Positions 5,738-11,687 are shown, numbered from the stretch's first letter. The stretch: DNA of 12,723 nucleotides from Bacillota bacterium (GCA_003343995.1 QAKE01000006.1:1-12723); one strand, 5' to 3'. Made by a program: numbers and translations. Notes: generated by a model from the letters alone, not told the origin.

Positions 5738-6136
5738 TATGATGATCTCCGTTGTATAGCAAATTATGCTATCGCCGAAGCTGCAAATCTTCATGATGGC
5801 GATAGCCCAGACGAGGTTTGCAGTACCGGCTACAACGGGAACCGGCCAGCCCGAAAGCTGCCCCGCCTGAGCTACCATTGACAAGGCGGCATAGTGTAAC
5901 GAAAGGTGCAGGAAAGAGCGATTCAAACCTGTACCGGATACGTAACACCACGCCATAAAATGGCGCTCTGTGGCGTTGGTTGCGACGTAAAAAAAGACGC
6001 ATGGCGCGTCTGTCGTCGCCGTTGTATTGCACGGGCTGCAAATCCCGGTTGCCCATTGAGGGGCAACGTCTGGATTCTGCGATCCATAGGGCGCAGTTGT
6101 CAAACGGTATTTCCTATTATTTTTTGCGTATGCCAT
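5540..6136 (-). CDS. Long in-frame ORF across the immunity region (Ash-like plus Icd-like, 198 aa)
   Basis: The same frame as the Icd-like gene is open from ATG 6136, which has a good GAGGT ribosome site 5-6 nt upstream. The extra 133 residues include PYGSQNPDVAPQWATGICSP and SMVAQAGQLSGWPVPVVAG. From memory these are hallmarks of Ash-family ORFs in P4-like elements. The segment is Cys- and Thr-rich with no clear fold. It covers the immunity promoter and the antisense elements, so its sequence may be constrained by RNA function more than by protein function. It would be translated only from messages begun upstream of 6136, for instance through the AlpA gene; the immunity promoter at 6103-6074 starts inside it. 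Confidence 0.5.
   Translation of the reverse strand: MAYAKNNRKYRLTTAPYGSQNPDVAPQWATGICSPCNTTATTDAPCVFFYVATNATERHFMAWCYVSGTGLNRSFLHLSLHYAALSMVAQAGQLSGWPVPVVAGTANLVWAIAIMKICSFGDSIICYTTEIIIMMATPTHSHPQFVWLFLAVRRSDVSAKPHREEVTAPDFMSARRTIARDFVASFAGRLPVREVAHV
5749..5806 (-). promoter_or_regulatory. seqC-like target: hairpins overlapping the Icd-like ribosome site
   Basis: In the leftward RNA, GAAG-ATTTGCAG-CTTC (5792-5777) forms a hairpin with an 8-base loop, nested in an outer 9-bp stem (GGCGATAGC 5798-5806 with GCTATCGCC 5768-5776 in plus-strand coordinates). The right part of that stem can instead form ATAGCA/TGCTAT (5756-5772), so the two folds exclude each other. TACAACGG (5756-5749) then abuts the GGAG of the Icd-like gene. 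The loop and TACAACGG are both complementary to the segment at 5816-5838. Confidence 0.65.
5816..5838 (-). ncRNA. seqB-like core of a CI-type antisense immunity RNA
   Basis: The leftward transcript reads CCGTTGTA (5838-5831), 7 bases, then CTGCAAA (5822-5816). Both blocks are complementary to blocks in the upstream target (6042-6019) and the downstream target (5787-5749). In P4 the short CI RNA, cut from the early transcript, carries seqB and pairs with seqA and seqC to cause early termination. The order and complementarity here match that plan. The ends of the mature RNA cannot be read from the sequence; only the pairing core is given. Confidence 0.65.
6019..6048 (-). promoter_or_regulatory. 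seqA-like target just downstream of the immunity promoter
   Basis: The leftward RNA has CGGG-ATTTGCAG-CCCG (6047-6032) followed by TACAACGG (6026-6019). The 8-base loop is identical to that of the downstream hairpin at 5792-5777, while the 4-bp stem differs and still pairs. It lies about 20 bases after the predicted start of the immunity transcript, as seqA does in P4. Confidence 0.65.
6074..6103 (-). promoter_or_regulatory. Predicted early/immunity promoter (PLE-like)
   Basis: On the minus strand there is a perfect -35 box TTGACA (6103-6098), an 18-base spacer and CAGAAT (6079-6074, 4 of 6 to consensus). Transcription would begin near 6067, about 20 bases before the seqA-like hairpin. The promoter lies inside the long Ash-like frame. 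Confidence 0.6.
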
Positions 6137-6173
6137 AATGACCTCGGTTTAGTGCTAAATCCTGTGGTTCCTG

Positions 6174-6203
6174 GCCCGTCTGTTCTTGCAGATGGGCTTT
6201 TTT
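6174..6203 (+). terminator. Intrinsic terminator on the plus strand
   Basis: GCCCGTCTG (6174-6182), a 6-base loop and CAGATGGGC (6189-6197) form a 9-bp stem with one G-T pair, followed by six T (6198-6203). All genes around it run leftward, so it faces the opposite way. It may stop antisense transcription or end an unrecognised rightward small RNA from the immunity region. Confidence 0.65.
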
Positions 6204-6210
6204 ATTGCTT

Positions 6211-6528
6211 TCATGCAGCAGTACCAGTGGCTAACCTCTTTTGTTTTTCTTTTGTTCGCTGATAAGGGTTGTTTACGTTATTGATTGCTGGAGGATTTCT
6301 AACCCACCAAAGCACATCGCTTAACAGCCAGGTACAAGAATTTCGCCCTAAGTGCTGCCGCCCTGGAAAAGCTCCCTGCTGCTCTAGCTCCCAACGCCTG
6401 GAGCGTGAAAGAGTGGTCATTTCCTTACATTTATCCTCCCTGATCCTCTGCTCGCATTCAAAACCATACTCAGCAAGAATTGCTCGGCGTTGTTCGGGGG
6501 TTGGCGGGGTGAATTCGCGTTGTAACAT
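6211..6528 (-). CDS. alpA: AlpA-like (Vis-type) transcriptional regulator (105 aa)
   Basis: This is a small MerR-like helix-turn-helix DNA-binding protein. Residues 37-79, including TTLSRSRRWELEQQGAFP and then LLSDVLWWVRNPP, match the AlpA pattern: Ser-Arg-Ser recognition start, E-x-x-G-x-FP turn, and a terminal acidic-V-x-x-W helix. The first 35 residues are an extra N-terminal helix with repeated Glu/Arg, and the C-terminus is a basic tail. P4 Vis (about 88 aa) and AlpA (about 70 aa) regulate satellite or prophage promoters and excision. ATG 6528 has a strong AGGAGG site 6-7 nt upstream. It heads the leftward early cluster, directly before the immunity region, as Vis does relative to P4's early genes. 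Whether it regulates int or the late promoters is not shown here. Confidence 0.8.
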   Translation of the reverse strand: MLQREFTPPTPEQRRAILAEYGFECEQRIREDKCKEMTTLSRSRRWELEQQGAFPGRQHLGRNSCTWLLSDVLWWVRNPPAINNVNNPYQRTKEKQKRLATGTAA

Positions 6529-6639
6529 GTGTCCTCCTACGTCCTAGAGATTTCGGAGGCTATTTTTCGTTGTTACAGCGGAGTGGGCAAGTATTGAAGG
6601 GCTTATTATGACGGGGCTTTGGCTTATTGAGCCTTATAC

Positions 6640-7731
6640 TCATCTGTCTTTTTCACGTAAACCGTTCCTTAACCCTAGCCACCTTGCAACAGTTTCCCCA
6701 TCAAATTTTTGATTATGGAACTCTTGTGTTTGCCTTGCTTCAGCGGATAGAATTTCAGCAAGTTTACTGGGTTTATTTATGTATTCCGGATAATGTTTCC
6801 CAATGAGCATTCTAAGCACGCTCCTTAAAGGAGAGGATATCCTTTCTTTAACATTAATATTTTTACTTTGACTGATTCCCCCTCCGCTATAATTAACGTT
6901 TTTCATCCACACATGCATATTTGAAGATAAATACCTCGCATACTTCTTATCCATTTCCACACCATCTTGCATTGACTTTAGAATCGCCAAAAAATCTTTT
7001 TTAAAAATGAACAAATCATTCAATGAAAACTCAACATCTTCCTTTGCAAGAAGTGATAAGGACAAGTTGCTTTCAGGCATTGTAACTATGTTGTAGTAAT
7101 TATCACCATTACATGAAACAAATTTAGGGTTTAGTTCAAAATTACTAAAAAACTCAACATCCAATGCAAAAAAGCCTGAACCTCTGACATAGGTCGCATT
7201 ATCAATTTTCACTAAATTATTTTTGGCAAAAAAATCATCTTCGAAATCATGCGAACCAAAATAATCAGATTGCATTATGTGACAAAAATCCTCACTGACA
7301 ATTCTACTCTCCATATAATTTAAATAAGAAAAAAACCTTGATAAATTAAAATCGGACAGAACCAAATCATCTCCGCCGTTAGCGTATATATGTTTTAAGC
7401 CTGTATGTATCAACTCAATCTTTTCATTAAAATAAATCTGATAAACATCATCAGAACTTTCATCATTATCTTCACAAGAGTGTCCAGCATATATCTTTTC
7501 AATATCATTCAATCGGGACTGAAATTCGGTGCCTTTGAAAATAACATCAAAATCAATACCACATAAAGAGTCATCAATATCGACACCCAATAAAATACCA
7601 ACAGCCTGATCTATCTTTATATTCAATCGAATGCAGCCTATCATAGCCCAATGTACTAAATCATCAGAAGTACATCCTAAAAGCTCTGCGGCTCTCTCGA
7701 CGGTATAATATTCTCTCAAAGGCAGTGACAT
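6640..7731 (-). CDS. AT-rich cargo gene of unknown function with N-terminal helix-turn-helix (363 aa)
   Basis: This protein is not recognised. Residues 5-35 (REYYTVERAAELLGCTSDDLVHWA) look like a helix-turn-helix of the kind found at the N-terminus of several enterobacterial prophage proteins. The middle (40-260) is acidic and rich in Phe, Tyr, Asp and Asn; a charged linker with an SGGG turn is near 285. The C-terminal 70 residues (SPLRSVLRMLIGKHYPEY, then ETVARWLGLRNGL) form a second basic, possibly DNA-binding region. No membrane span or catalytic motif is seen. The base composition is visibly more AT-rich than its neighbours. ATG 7731 follows the int stop by 11 nt, with GGAGG in the gap, so it may be expressed with int. 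Satellite defence or cargo genes often sit beside int; that role here is inference. Confidence 0.75.
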   Translation of the reverse strand: MSLPLREYYTVERAAELLGCTSDDLVHWAMIGCIRLNIKIDQAVGILLGVDIDDSLCGIDFDVIFKGTEFQSRLNDIEKIYAGHSCEDNDESSDDVYQIYFNEKIELIHTGLKHIYANGGDDLVLSDFNLSRFFSYLNYMESRIVSEDFCHIMQSDYFGSHDFEDDFFAKNNLVKIDNATYVRGSGFFALDVEFFSNFELNPKFVSCNGDNYYNIVTMPESNLSLSLLAKEDVEFSLNDLFIFKKDFLAILKSMQDGVEMDKKYARYLSSNMHVWMKNVNYSGGGISQSKNINVKERISSPLRSVLRMLIGKHYPEYINKPSKLAEILSAEARQTQEFHNQKFDGETVARWLGLRNGLREKDR

Positions 7732-7742
7732 ACCCCCTCCTA

Positions 7743-8966
7743 TTATTTGTTAGCAGAGTTAAGTAAGACAACGTTATCAAGGTTGCCAGAAATAATCTCT
7801 AACCTCTCATACCAAATATTTAATGCATTCAGCTTTTCCGGAAGATAGAGGCTCTTATTGTATACTGCCATTACGCCGGGCAAAGCATGCCCTAGCAATA
7901 GCTCTACAATATGTGGGGCCACACCTAAATTATTTAAGCCCGTGGAAAACGTTCTACGTATATCGTGTAATGTCCACGGTTCATTATGATGAAATTCTTT
8001 ATAAAGCCTCCTCCCTTTCAGAGATACCGACTGCCGGGTTCGTGCGCATCCCAATAAATATCCTGTTTTACCTGTCTCACGCTTCAACTCTTTAAGCCAC
8101 GGACGAATGCATTCAGGAATTGATCTAACTATTTTTTCACGGGTTTTGCTGTGCTCTTTCGGCACAGTCCAAATCCATGAGGTAAAGTCCCACTCACTCC
8201 AGTTTGATAGTCTGGCTTCCATTGTTCTGGCACCAAATAAAATGAGTATTTTTAATAGGCGCGGATAATAATCTCGCTGACGGTTGTCATAAGTGAAACG
8301 CCATAAATCCGCCAGTTCGGAATCTGTAAGAACCCTGTCACGCCTGCCTGATGGCTCACCCACATCCTGAATCGTAAGAATAGCCAGCGCGTCGCTGGAC
8401 GCATAGCGACGAACTTTACAGAAACGCAGCGCCTGTTTTGAAATCTGGAACATTCTTCCAGCCGTTTTGGGTTGTTTTTCATTAATTTCATCGAAACACC
8501 CTACCCAATGGCGAGTTTCGCACCGTGCCAGAGGGTAACGCCCAAGGCGGGGATAAATATGCTTACGGAGTTGTGCCCGTATAAGTTCTTCATCACTGCG
8601 CTTGCGCCGGGCGTAATTCACTAACCAATATTCCAAGGCATCTTGCACAGTTACTGGCTTCAATGTTTCTTCTGTGCTCAATTCAAGCTCAGTTTTTGGA
8701 TCAAGACCTCCGGCAAGCCACTGGCGACATTGCTCACGTTTATCTCTCGCCATTTTCAAAGGCATATCGGGATAGCGACCTAATGTCATTCGCTCCAGAC
8801 GACTACCCCGCCCACCAAGCCTGTAAGAATAAACCCAACTTAATTGACCGAGTTTTGAAGCCCTGACACTTAACCCCTCACCATCAGCAAGCATGATTGG
8901 CGATGGGCGCTCAACCCCCAGAAGGGATTTTAGCTTCTTATCGCTTAGTTTGTTCGTTCCCGCCAT
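7743..8966 (-). CDS. int: P4-type tyrosine integrase (407 aa)
   Basis: This site-specific recombinase is of the P4 integrase family. Residues 5-90 form the N-terminal arm-binding domain (DUF4102 type, with LADGEGLSVR and the MTLGRYPDMPLKMAR motif), 105-200 the core-binding domain, and 210-390 the catalytic domain. Catalytic residues are R247 (LFGARTMEA), H334 and R337 (LHDIRRTF), H360 (LLGHA) and Y369 (MAVYNKS). The start at 8966 (MAGTNKLSDK) is chosen: the frame stays open to TTG 9035, but the added residues (RCINRCINQ) only translate the 12-bp attP-like repeats at 8984-9007. Ribosome signal is weak (TTAGG). The unknown gene at 6640-7731 follows 11 nt after the stop. Arm-type repeats lie directly upstream, as expected for int next to attP. 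Confidence 0.95.
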   Translation of the reverse strand: MAGTNKLSDKKLKSLLGVERPSPIMLADGEGLSVRASKLGQLSWVYSYRLGGRGSRLERMTLGRYPDMPLKMARDKREQCRQWLAGGLDPKTELELSTEETLKPVTVQDALEYWLVNYARRKRSDEELIRAQLRKHIYPRLGRYPLARCETRHWVGCFDEINEKQPKTAGRMFQISKQALRFCKVRRYASSDALAILTIQDVGEPSGRRDRVLTDSELADLWRFTYDNRQRDYYPRLLKILILFGARTMEARLSNWSEWDFTSWIWTVPKEHSKTREKIVRSIPECIRPWLKELKRETGKTGYLLGCARTRQSVSLKGRRLYKEFHHNEPWTLHDIRRTFSTGLNNLGVAPHIVELLLGHALPGVMAVYNKSLYLPEKLNALNIWYERLEIISGNLDNVVLLNSANK

Positions 8967-8983
8967 ATGCCTAAACCTAGTCT

Positions 8984-9007
8984 GATTGATACACCGATTG
9001 ATACACC
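8984..9007. repeat. Two tandem GATTGATACACC repeats (int-proximal arm sites)
   Basis: Exact 12-bp tandem copies at 8984-8995 and 8996-9007, just upstream of the P4-type int start. The same unit recurs at 9216-9227. They have the look of arm-type integrase binding sites. Confidence 0.65.
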
Positions 9008-9215
9008 GCTCAATGCTACAACTAAAAATCCTCAATAAACATCAGAACATGAAATTAAGTATCACCATGATTAATAACAACAATTTTAATAAAAACAAAA
9101 ATCACCAAACATCATGAAAACACTAAATTTTTACTTCTACATAATGTTTCATAATTCACATACCATATTGAATTTAATGTAATTTTATCTGTTTTTTATG
9201 TTCATTTTTTCCATT
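9008..9215. other. Candidate attP core region, AT-rich, without genes
   Basis: About 200 bp of very AT-rich DNA between two pairs of direct repeats and upstream of int, the layout of a P4-type attP. I see no recognisable tRNA or tmRNA 3' end, so the crossover core cannot be placed. The rest of the gene-free stretch (9239-9342) holds no further feature I can support. Confidence 0.45.
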
Positions 9216-9238
9216 GATTGATACACCGATTGATATAC
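9216..9238. repeat. Second pair of GATTGATACACC repeats (distal arm sites)
   Basis: One exact copy (9216-9227) and one imperfect copy (9228-9238, GATTGATATAC) in the same orientation as the pair at 8984-9007, about 210 bp away. Confidence 0.6.
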
Positions 9239-9342
9239 AAGTTGGTGAACGAACCAGAAAACACAGGAACATAATAAACAAAGGGGGCGGATTGTACCCT
9301 ACTACCCAATAGACCTTCCAAGTCAAAGCGCCCTTTTTTGCC

Positions 9343-9369
9343 AAAAAAAAGAGCTGCATCTCGCAGCTC
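9343..9369 (-). terminator. Intrinsic terminator of the sid-capsid operon
   Basis: On the minus strand GAGCTGC-GAGAT-GCAGCTC forms a 7-bp stem with a 5-base loop, followed by eight T. It lies 24 bp after the capsid stop and is a clear rho-independent terminator. Confidence 0.9.
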
Positions 9370-9393
9370 TCTGTTAATTAAAGGCGTCAACTA

Positions 9394-10476
9394 TCACTGC
9401 CAATGAATGTCATCAATCAGGCAACCGGCCTCGTATCTTTCCACCATATAGGCTTCGTTCCACGACTCATAAACCGCCAGGCGATTAAATTCCGGCTCAT
9501 TCTTCGCCAGCGTCCTGCCACCTCCTTTCAGGAAGTACAGGGAAAGATTTCGCAGGGACGTTACCAGTATCGCGTTGTCCGGGAAATGTGGCACAGGAAC
9601 GGCGGGAAGTCCGCCCAGCGTCGGGTTGTTCAGCAGGATCTGATTGACCAGCAATTCCTTGTTTGGCTGATTGGGTGCCACGGCATTCACAAGCGGATAC
9701 TCCTTGTTGAAAAGGGTATTCATGCTGCATACCGACACCAGATCCATACGGTATTGCTGAGTAATGGCCGACTGCCAGCCATCCAGTACAAGAGCGTCAA
9801 CGGTGCCGTAATCGCCGTGCGAGATGATCCGCCCGTCTTCGTTGCGTCCTGCAACTGAAAGCCCGCTGATAACCCTCTCCGGCGCTTCCTTGCGGTACTT
9901 CTCCAGCCAGCCCACGCCGCAATCCTGACGCTTCGGATACTTTTCAGGGCTGGACAGGTAAGCGTAGTGCGTACCGTTAAAACCGATTAACAGGCGATCG
10001 AGGTTGCGCTGTTGATCAACCGCCGCCTTAGCCAGTTCCGGGTAATTTTCAAGATGCGCCCACGCATCCAGTTCGTCATATGAAATGCAGGTATCAAAGT
10101 TGACCTTCCGGCACTGGTAGCGGTGGGGTTTCAGTGCAGTCCCGGTTTGTGGATTCCGGCGCGTACTGCCATTGCTGACATAGGCCAGCGATCCGCCTGA
10201 ACCCACCATAACGCTTTCCCCTTCGGCGTCTTTCACGGGAATGACGTTAATCCGGGTCAGAAATTCCGCGCTGTAGTTTGCCGCCAGCGCCCCGGACTGC
10301 ACCGGGGACGGGCTGGTAGTACTGTGATTGATTGACACGAAGTCTGACGTAAGCTCAATGGAGCCGCTTTCTTTGTTAGTCAGGGCTTCAATGACGCGCG
10401 TGACAACCGTCGCCATTGCACGGGGCTTCTCACCGGCCAGCATGACCGGCTGTGGCATACCTGTTGTTTTGTTCAT
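9394..10476 (-). CDS. N: P2 gpN-like major capsid protein (360 aa)
   Basis: This would be the shell protein of the satellite particle. It matches the remembered P2 gpN (357 aa) along most of its length: SAEFLTRINVIPV (69-81; P2 SSDFLTRINIVPV), YQCRKVNFDTCISYDELDAWA (120-140), LLIGFNGT (162-169), GVGWLEKYRKEAP (187-199), GDYGTVDALV (221-230), LGGLPAVPVPHFPDNAILVTSLRNLSLY (287-314, in sections) and YEAGCLIDDI (348-357). The N-terminal arm before the shared region is about 70 residues, about 20 longer than in P2 and unlike it; P2 loses its arm through gpO cleavage. The C-terminus lacks P2's last 20 or so residues. ATG 10476 has GGAGGT 6-7 nt upstream and follows sid by 18 bp. No scaffold, protease, portal or terminase gene accompanies it, so these must come from the helper. 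Confidence 0.9.
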   Translation of the reverse strand: MNKTTGMPQPVMLAGEKPRAMATVVTRVIEALTNKESGSIELTSDFVSINHSTTSPSPVQSGALAANYSAEFLTRINVIPVKDAEGESVMVGSGGSLAYVSNGSTRRNPQTGTALKPHRYQCRKVNFDTCISYDELDAWAHLENYPELAKAAVDQQRNLDRLLIGFNGTHYAYLSSPEKYPKRQDCGVGWLEKYRKEAPERVISGLSVAGRNEDGRIISHGDYGTVDALVLDGWQSAITQQYRMDLVSVCSMNTLFNKEYPLVNAVAPNQPNKELLVNQILLNNPTLGGLPAVPVPHFPDNAILVTSLRNLSLYFLKGGGRTLAKNEPEFNRLAVYESWNEAYMVERYEAGCLIDDIHWQ

Positions 10477-10494
10477 GGTTTTACCTCCCCAATA

Positions 10495-11211
10495 TCAGCC
10501 CATTCCCTTGCAAGGTTCCCGCCCATCGGCAAGTGCGCGCATTTTCTCCGGGTCATTGCGTGCCATCGCCATCTGTGCGCCAGACGGAGAGCGGCGCATG
10601 ATGTTGCGCATGTTTTCCGGGAATGAACCCGGCCAGAGATGAAGCGCATTTTCGCTGTCGTCGGCTACCGCTGCCAGATAGTCACGGGCGGGAGTGAGGT
10701 TATTATCGCGGGTGATATCCCTGACCAGCGAGCCAAGCAGGTTATCGAAGTCATGGGCGGGGAGCGGGGAAAGCGCAAACAGACCGCGCACAATCACCAG
10801 CGAGTCGCGCAGGCTGTTCAGCAGGGCTTCACACTCCGGCTGAATGAGCGCGGTACTCAGTTCGCGCCAGGCAAAATCATAGCGTCTGGCCTTTTCAGCC
10901 GCATCATAGCGCAGCTTAAGCACTTCCACGCGGGCCGCATCAATCAGCGGGGAGATACGCCCCAGCTTCTCTTTTGCCAGGCTGGCAAGCAGAGTGGCTT
11001 TGTCTGAGTCCTCACTTTCAACGCCACCGGACGCCAGCAGGCTCTGCTCCCATCCGTCAGACTGCCTGCCCGCTTCTTCTTCCAGCTTTTGACGGGTATC
11101 CAGCAGGTTTTGCACGGTGGCCTGTTTCGCTTGCAGCAGGCCGTATGCCTCGTCAAATTCGAGGCGCACTGTCGCGGCGTTCTCTGCCAGTCGGGTAAGT
11201 TCGGGTGTCAT
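10495..11211 (-). CDS. sid: Sid-like capsid size determination protein (238 aa)
   Basis: P4 Sid (244 aa) forms an external cage on gpN shells and forces small T=4 capsids. This protein is nearly all helical with long heptad-like stretches. It shares with Sid the block DGWEQSLLASGGVESED (about 52-68; P4 DDWRTAFRAAGGVLSDE), then a long E/R-rich helix and a LI-PECEALLN-LRDSLV segment that parallels the P4 HELEHALNETCEALV part. The identification is from memory of these motifs. Start 11211 (MTPELTRL) is chosen because AGGA lies 8 nt ahead of it; ATG 11217 would leave 2 nt, and the upstream frame to 11289 precedes the likely transcription start. It is followed directly by the capsid gene, its expected partner. 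In P4 the same promoter drives sid, delta and psu; here capsid replaces the latter two. Confidence 0.8.
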   Translation of the reverse strand: MTPELTRLAENAATVRLEFDEAYGLLQAKQATVQNLLDTRQKLEEEAGRQSDGWEQSLLASGGVESEDSDKATLLASLAKEKLGRISPLIDAARVEVLKLRYDAAEKARRYDFAWRELSTALIQPECEALLNSLRDSLVIVRGLFALSPLPAHDFDNLLGSLVRDITRDNNLTPARDYLAAVADDSENALHLWPGSFPENMRNIMRRSPSGAQMAMARNDPEKMRALADGREPCKGMG

Positions 11212-11232
11212 TTTCATAGTCCTGATTCCTGA

Positions 11233-11243
11233 TGTAATACAGT
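11233..11243. promoter_or_regulatory. TGTAATACAGT element, site 2 of the palindrome family
   Basis: Matches 11 of 13 positions of the palindrome at 11346-11358 (opposite strand) and lies about 20 bp before the sid start, inside the predicted leader. Confidence 0.35.
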
Positions 11244-11277
11244 TACCACGGCACGCACTCTGCCTGCCGGTATGGCC

Positions 11278-11283
11278 TTTATG
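11278..11283 (-). promoter_or_regulatory. Possible -10 box of the leftward late promoter (sid)
   Basis: CATAAA on the minus strand (4 of 6 to TATAAT) would start transcription near 11271, about 59 bases from the centre of the activator box at 11322-11339 and ahead of sid start 11211. Confidence 0.4.
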
Positions 11284-11321
11284 GTTCACCAGAATCAGAA
11301 AGGATGTCGCGCTGCTTTAGT

Positions 11322-11339
11322 TGTCAGTGGAAGGGGACA
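11322..11339. promoter_or_regulatory. Ogr/Delta activator box (TGT-N12-ACA)
   Basis: TGTC...GACA with 12 bases between TGT (11322-11324) and ACA (11337-11339). This is the consensus for P2 Ogr and P4 Delta sites, normally centred near -55 of late promoters. It sits between the divergent sid and ribbon-helix-helix genes. A search by eye of the regions upstream of alpA and delta found no second copy. Confidence 0.7.
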
Positions 11340-11345
11340 CCAAAA

Positions 11346-11358
11346 ACTGTATTACAGT
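11346..11358. promoter_or_regulatory. ACTGTATTACAGT palindrome, site 3
   Basis: A palindrome with perfect 6-bp arms around a single base, 7 bp from the activator box and about 16 bp before the rightward -10 box. Bound protein could block RNA polymerase on the ribbon-helix-helix gene, so it is a candidate autoregulatory operator. Confidence 0.5.
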
Positions 11359-11373
11359 ACCAATAATTCTCCG

Positions 11374-11379
11374 AATAAT
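11374..11379 (+). promoter_or_regulatory. Rightward late promoter -10 box
   Basis: AATAAT (5 of 6 to TATAAT) predicts a start near 11386. The centre of the activator box (11330.5) is then about 55 bases upstream, the spacing known for Ogr/Delta promoters. There is no good -35 box, as expected for an activated promoter. Confidence 0.55.
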
Positions 11380-11410
11380 GAGTTCAGATAAGTGGAGAGG
11401 ATAAATATCT

Positions 11411-11644
11411 GTGTATAGCCCGATAAGAAATGGCAAATCAATTCTTCGTACAGTCAGAGTCCCCCACGAACTGGACGAACAAATCCGCAGACTGTGCGAA
11501 CAGCATTCGCTCAGCTATTCAGGGTGTGTGATAAGACTGGCCCGGCAGGGCATGGAGCAGGCGTTAAACAGCAGTGCGGGCCGTTATCAGAGTCTGGATA
11601 CCCTGATAAGTGGCGTGCTGGCAGGTAATGCGAGGAAAGGATAA
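11411..11644 (+). CDS. Ribbon-helix-helix DNA-binding protein (77 aa)
   Basis: This is a small likely transcription repressor of the Arc/MetJ fold. Residues 10-17 (SILRTVRV) form the DNA-contacting strand, P18-H33 helix A and S37-L52 (SGCVIRLARQGMEQAL) helix B; the C-terminal 25 residues may aid oligomerisation. It starts at GTG 11411, with GGAGAGG 10 nt upstream, and stops at taa 11642-11644. It is the only confident rightward gene and diverges from sid. The palindrome at 11346-11358 in its own promoter, and the copy near the origin, make it a candidate reader of those sites. The specific target is not proved. A plasmid-style copy or partition regulator is an alternative role. Confidence 0.7.
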   Translation: MYSPIRNGKSILRTVRVPHELDEQIRRLCEQHSLSYSGCVIRLARQGMEQALNSSAGRYQSLDTLISGVLAGNARKG

Positions 11645-11646
11645 CA

Positions 11647-11667
11647 CCCCGCCCGTAACGGGCGGGG
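11647..11667. terminator. GC-rich hairpin between convergent genes
   Basis: CCCCGCCCG (11647-11655), loop TAA, CGGGCGGGG (11659-11667): a 9-bp all-GC stem between the 3' ends of the ribbon-helix-helix gene and delta. Neither strand has a long T tract, so it may be a two-way, partly rho-aided terminator. Confidence 0.55.
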
Positions 11668-11687
11668 GAACAGCACACATTGACGCT

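Noticed and set aside
5906..6262. Plus-strand open frame of 118 codons across the immunity region
   Set aside because: Runs through the plus-strand terminator at 6174-6203 and opposite the structured RNA; no start signal.
8967..9035. N-terminal extension of the P4-type integrase from a TTG start
   Set aside because: The added residues are just translated arm-site repeats and precede the normal family start.
9240..9342. tRNA or tmRNA 3' fragment as att core
   Set aside because: No T-loop pattern or CCA-adjacent stem could be found.
9403..9858. Plus-strand open frame of 151 codons
   Set aside because: Antisense shadow of the capsid gene.
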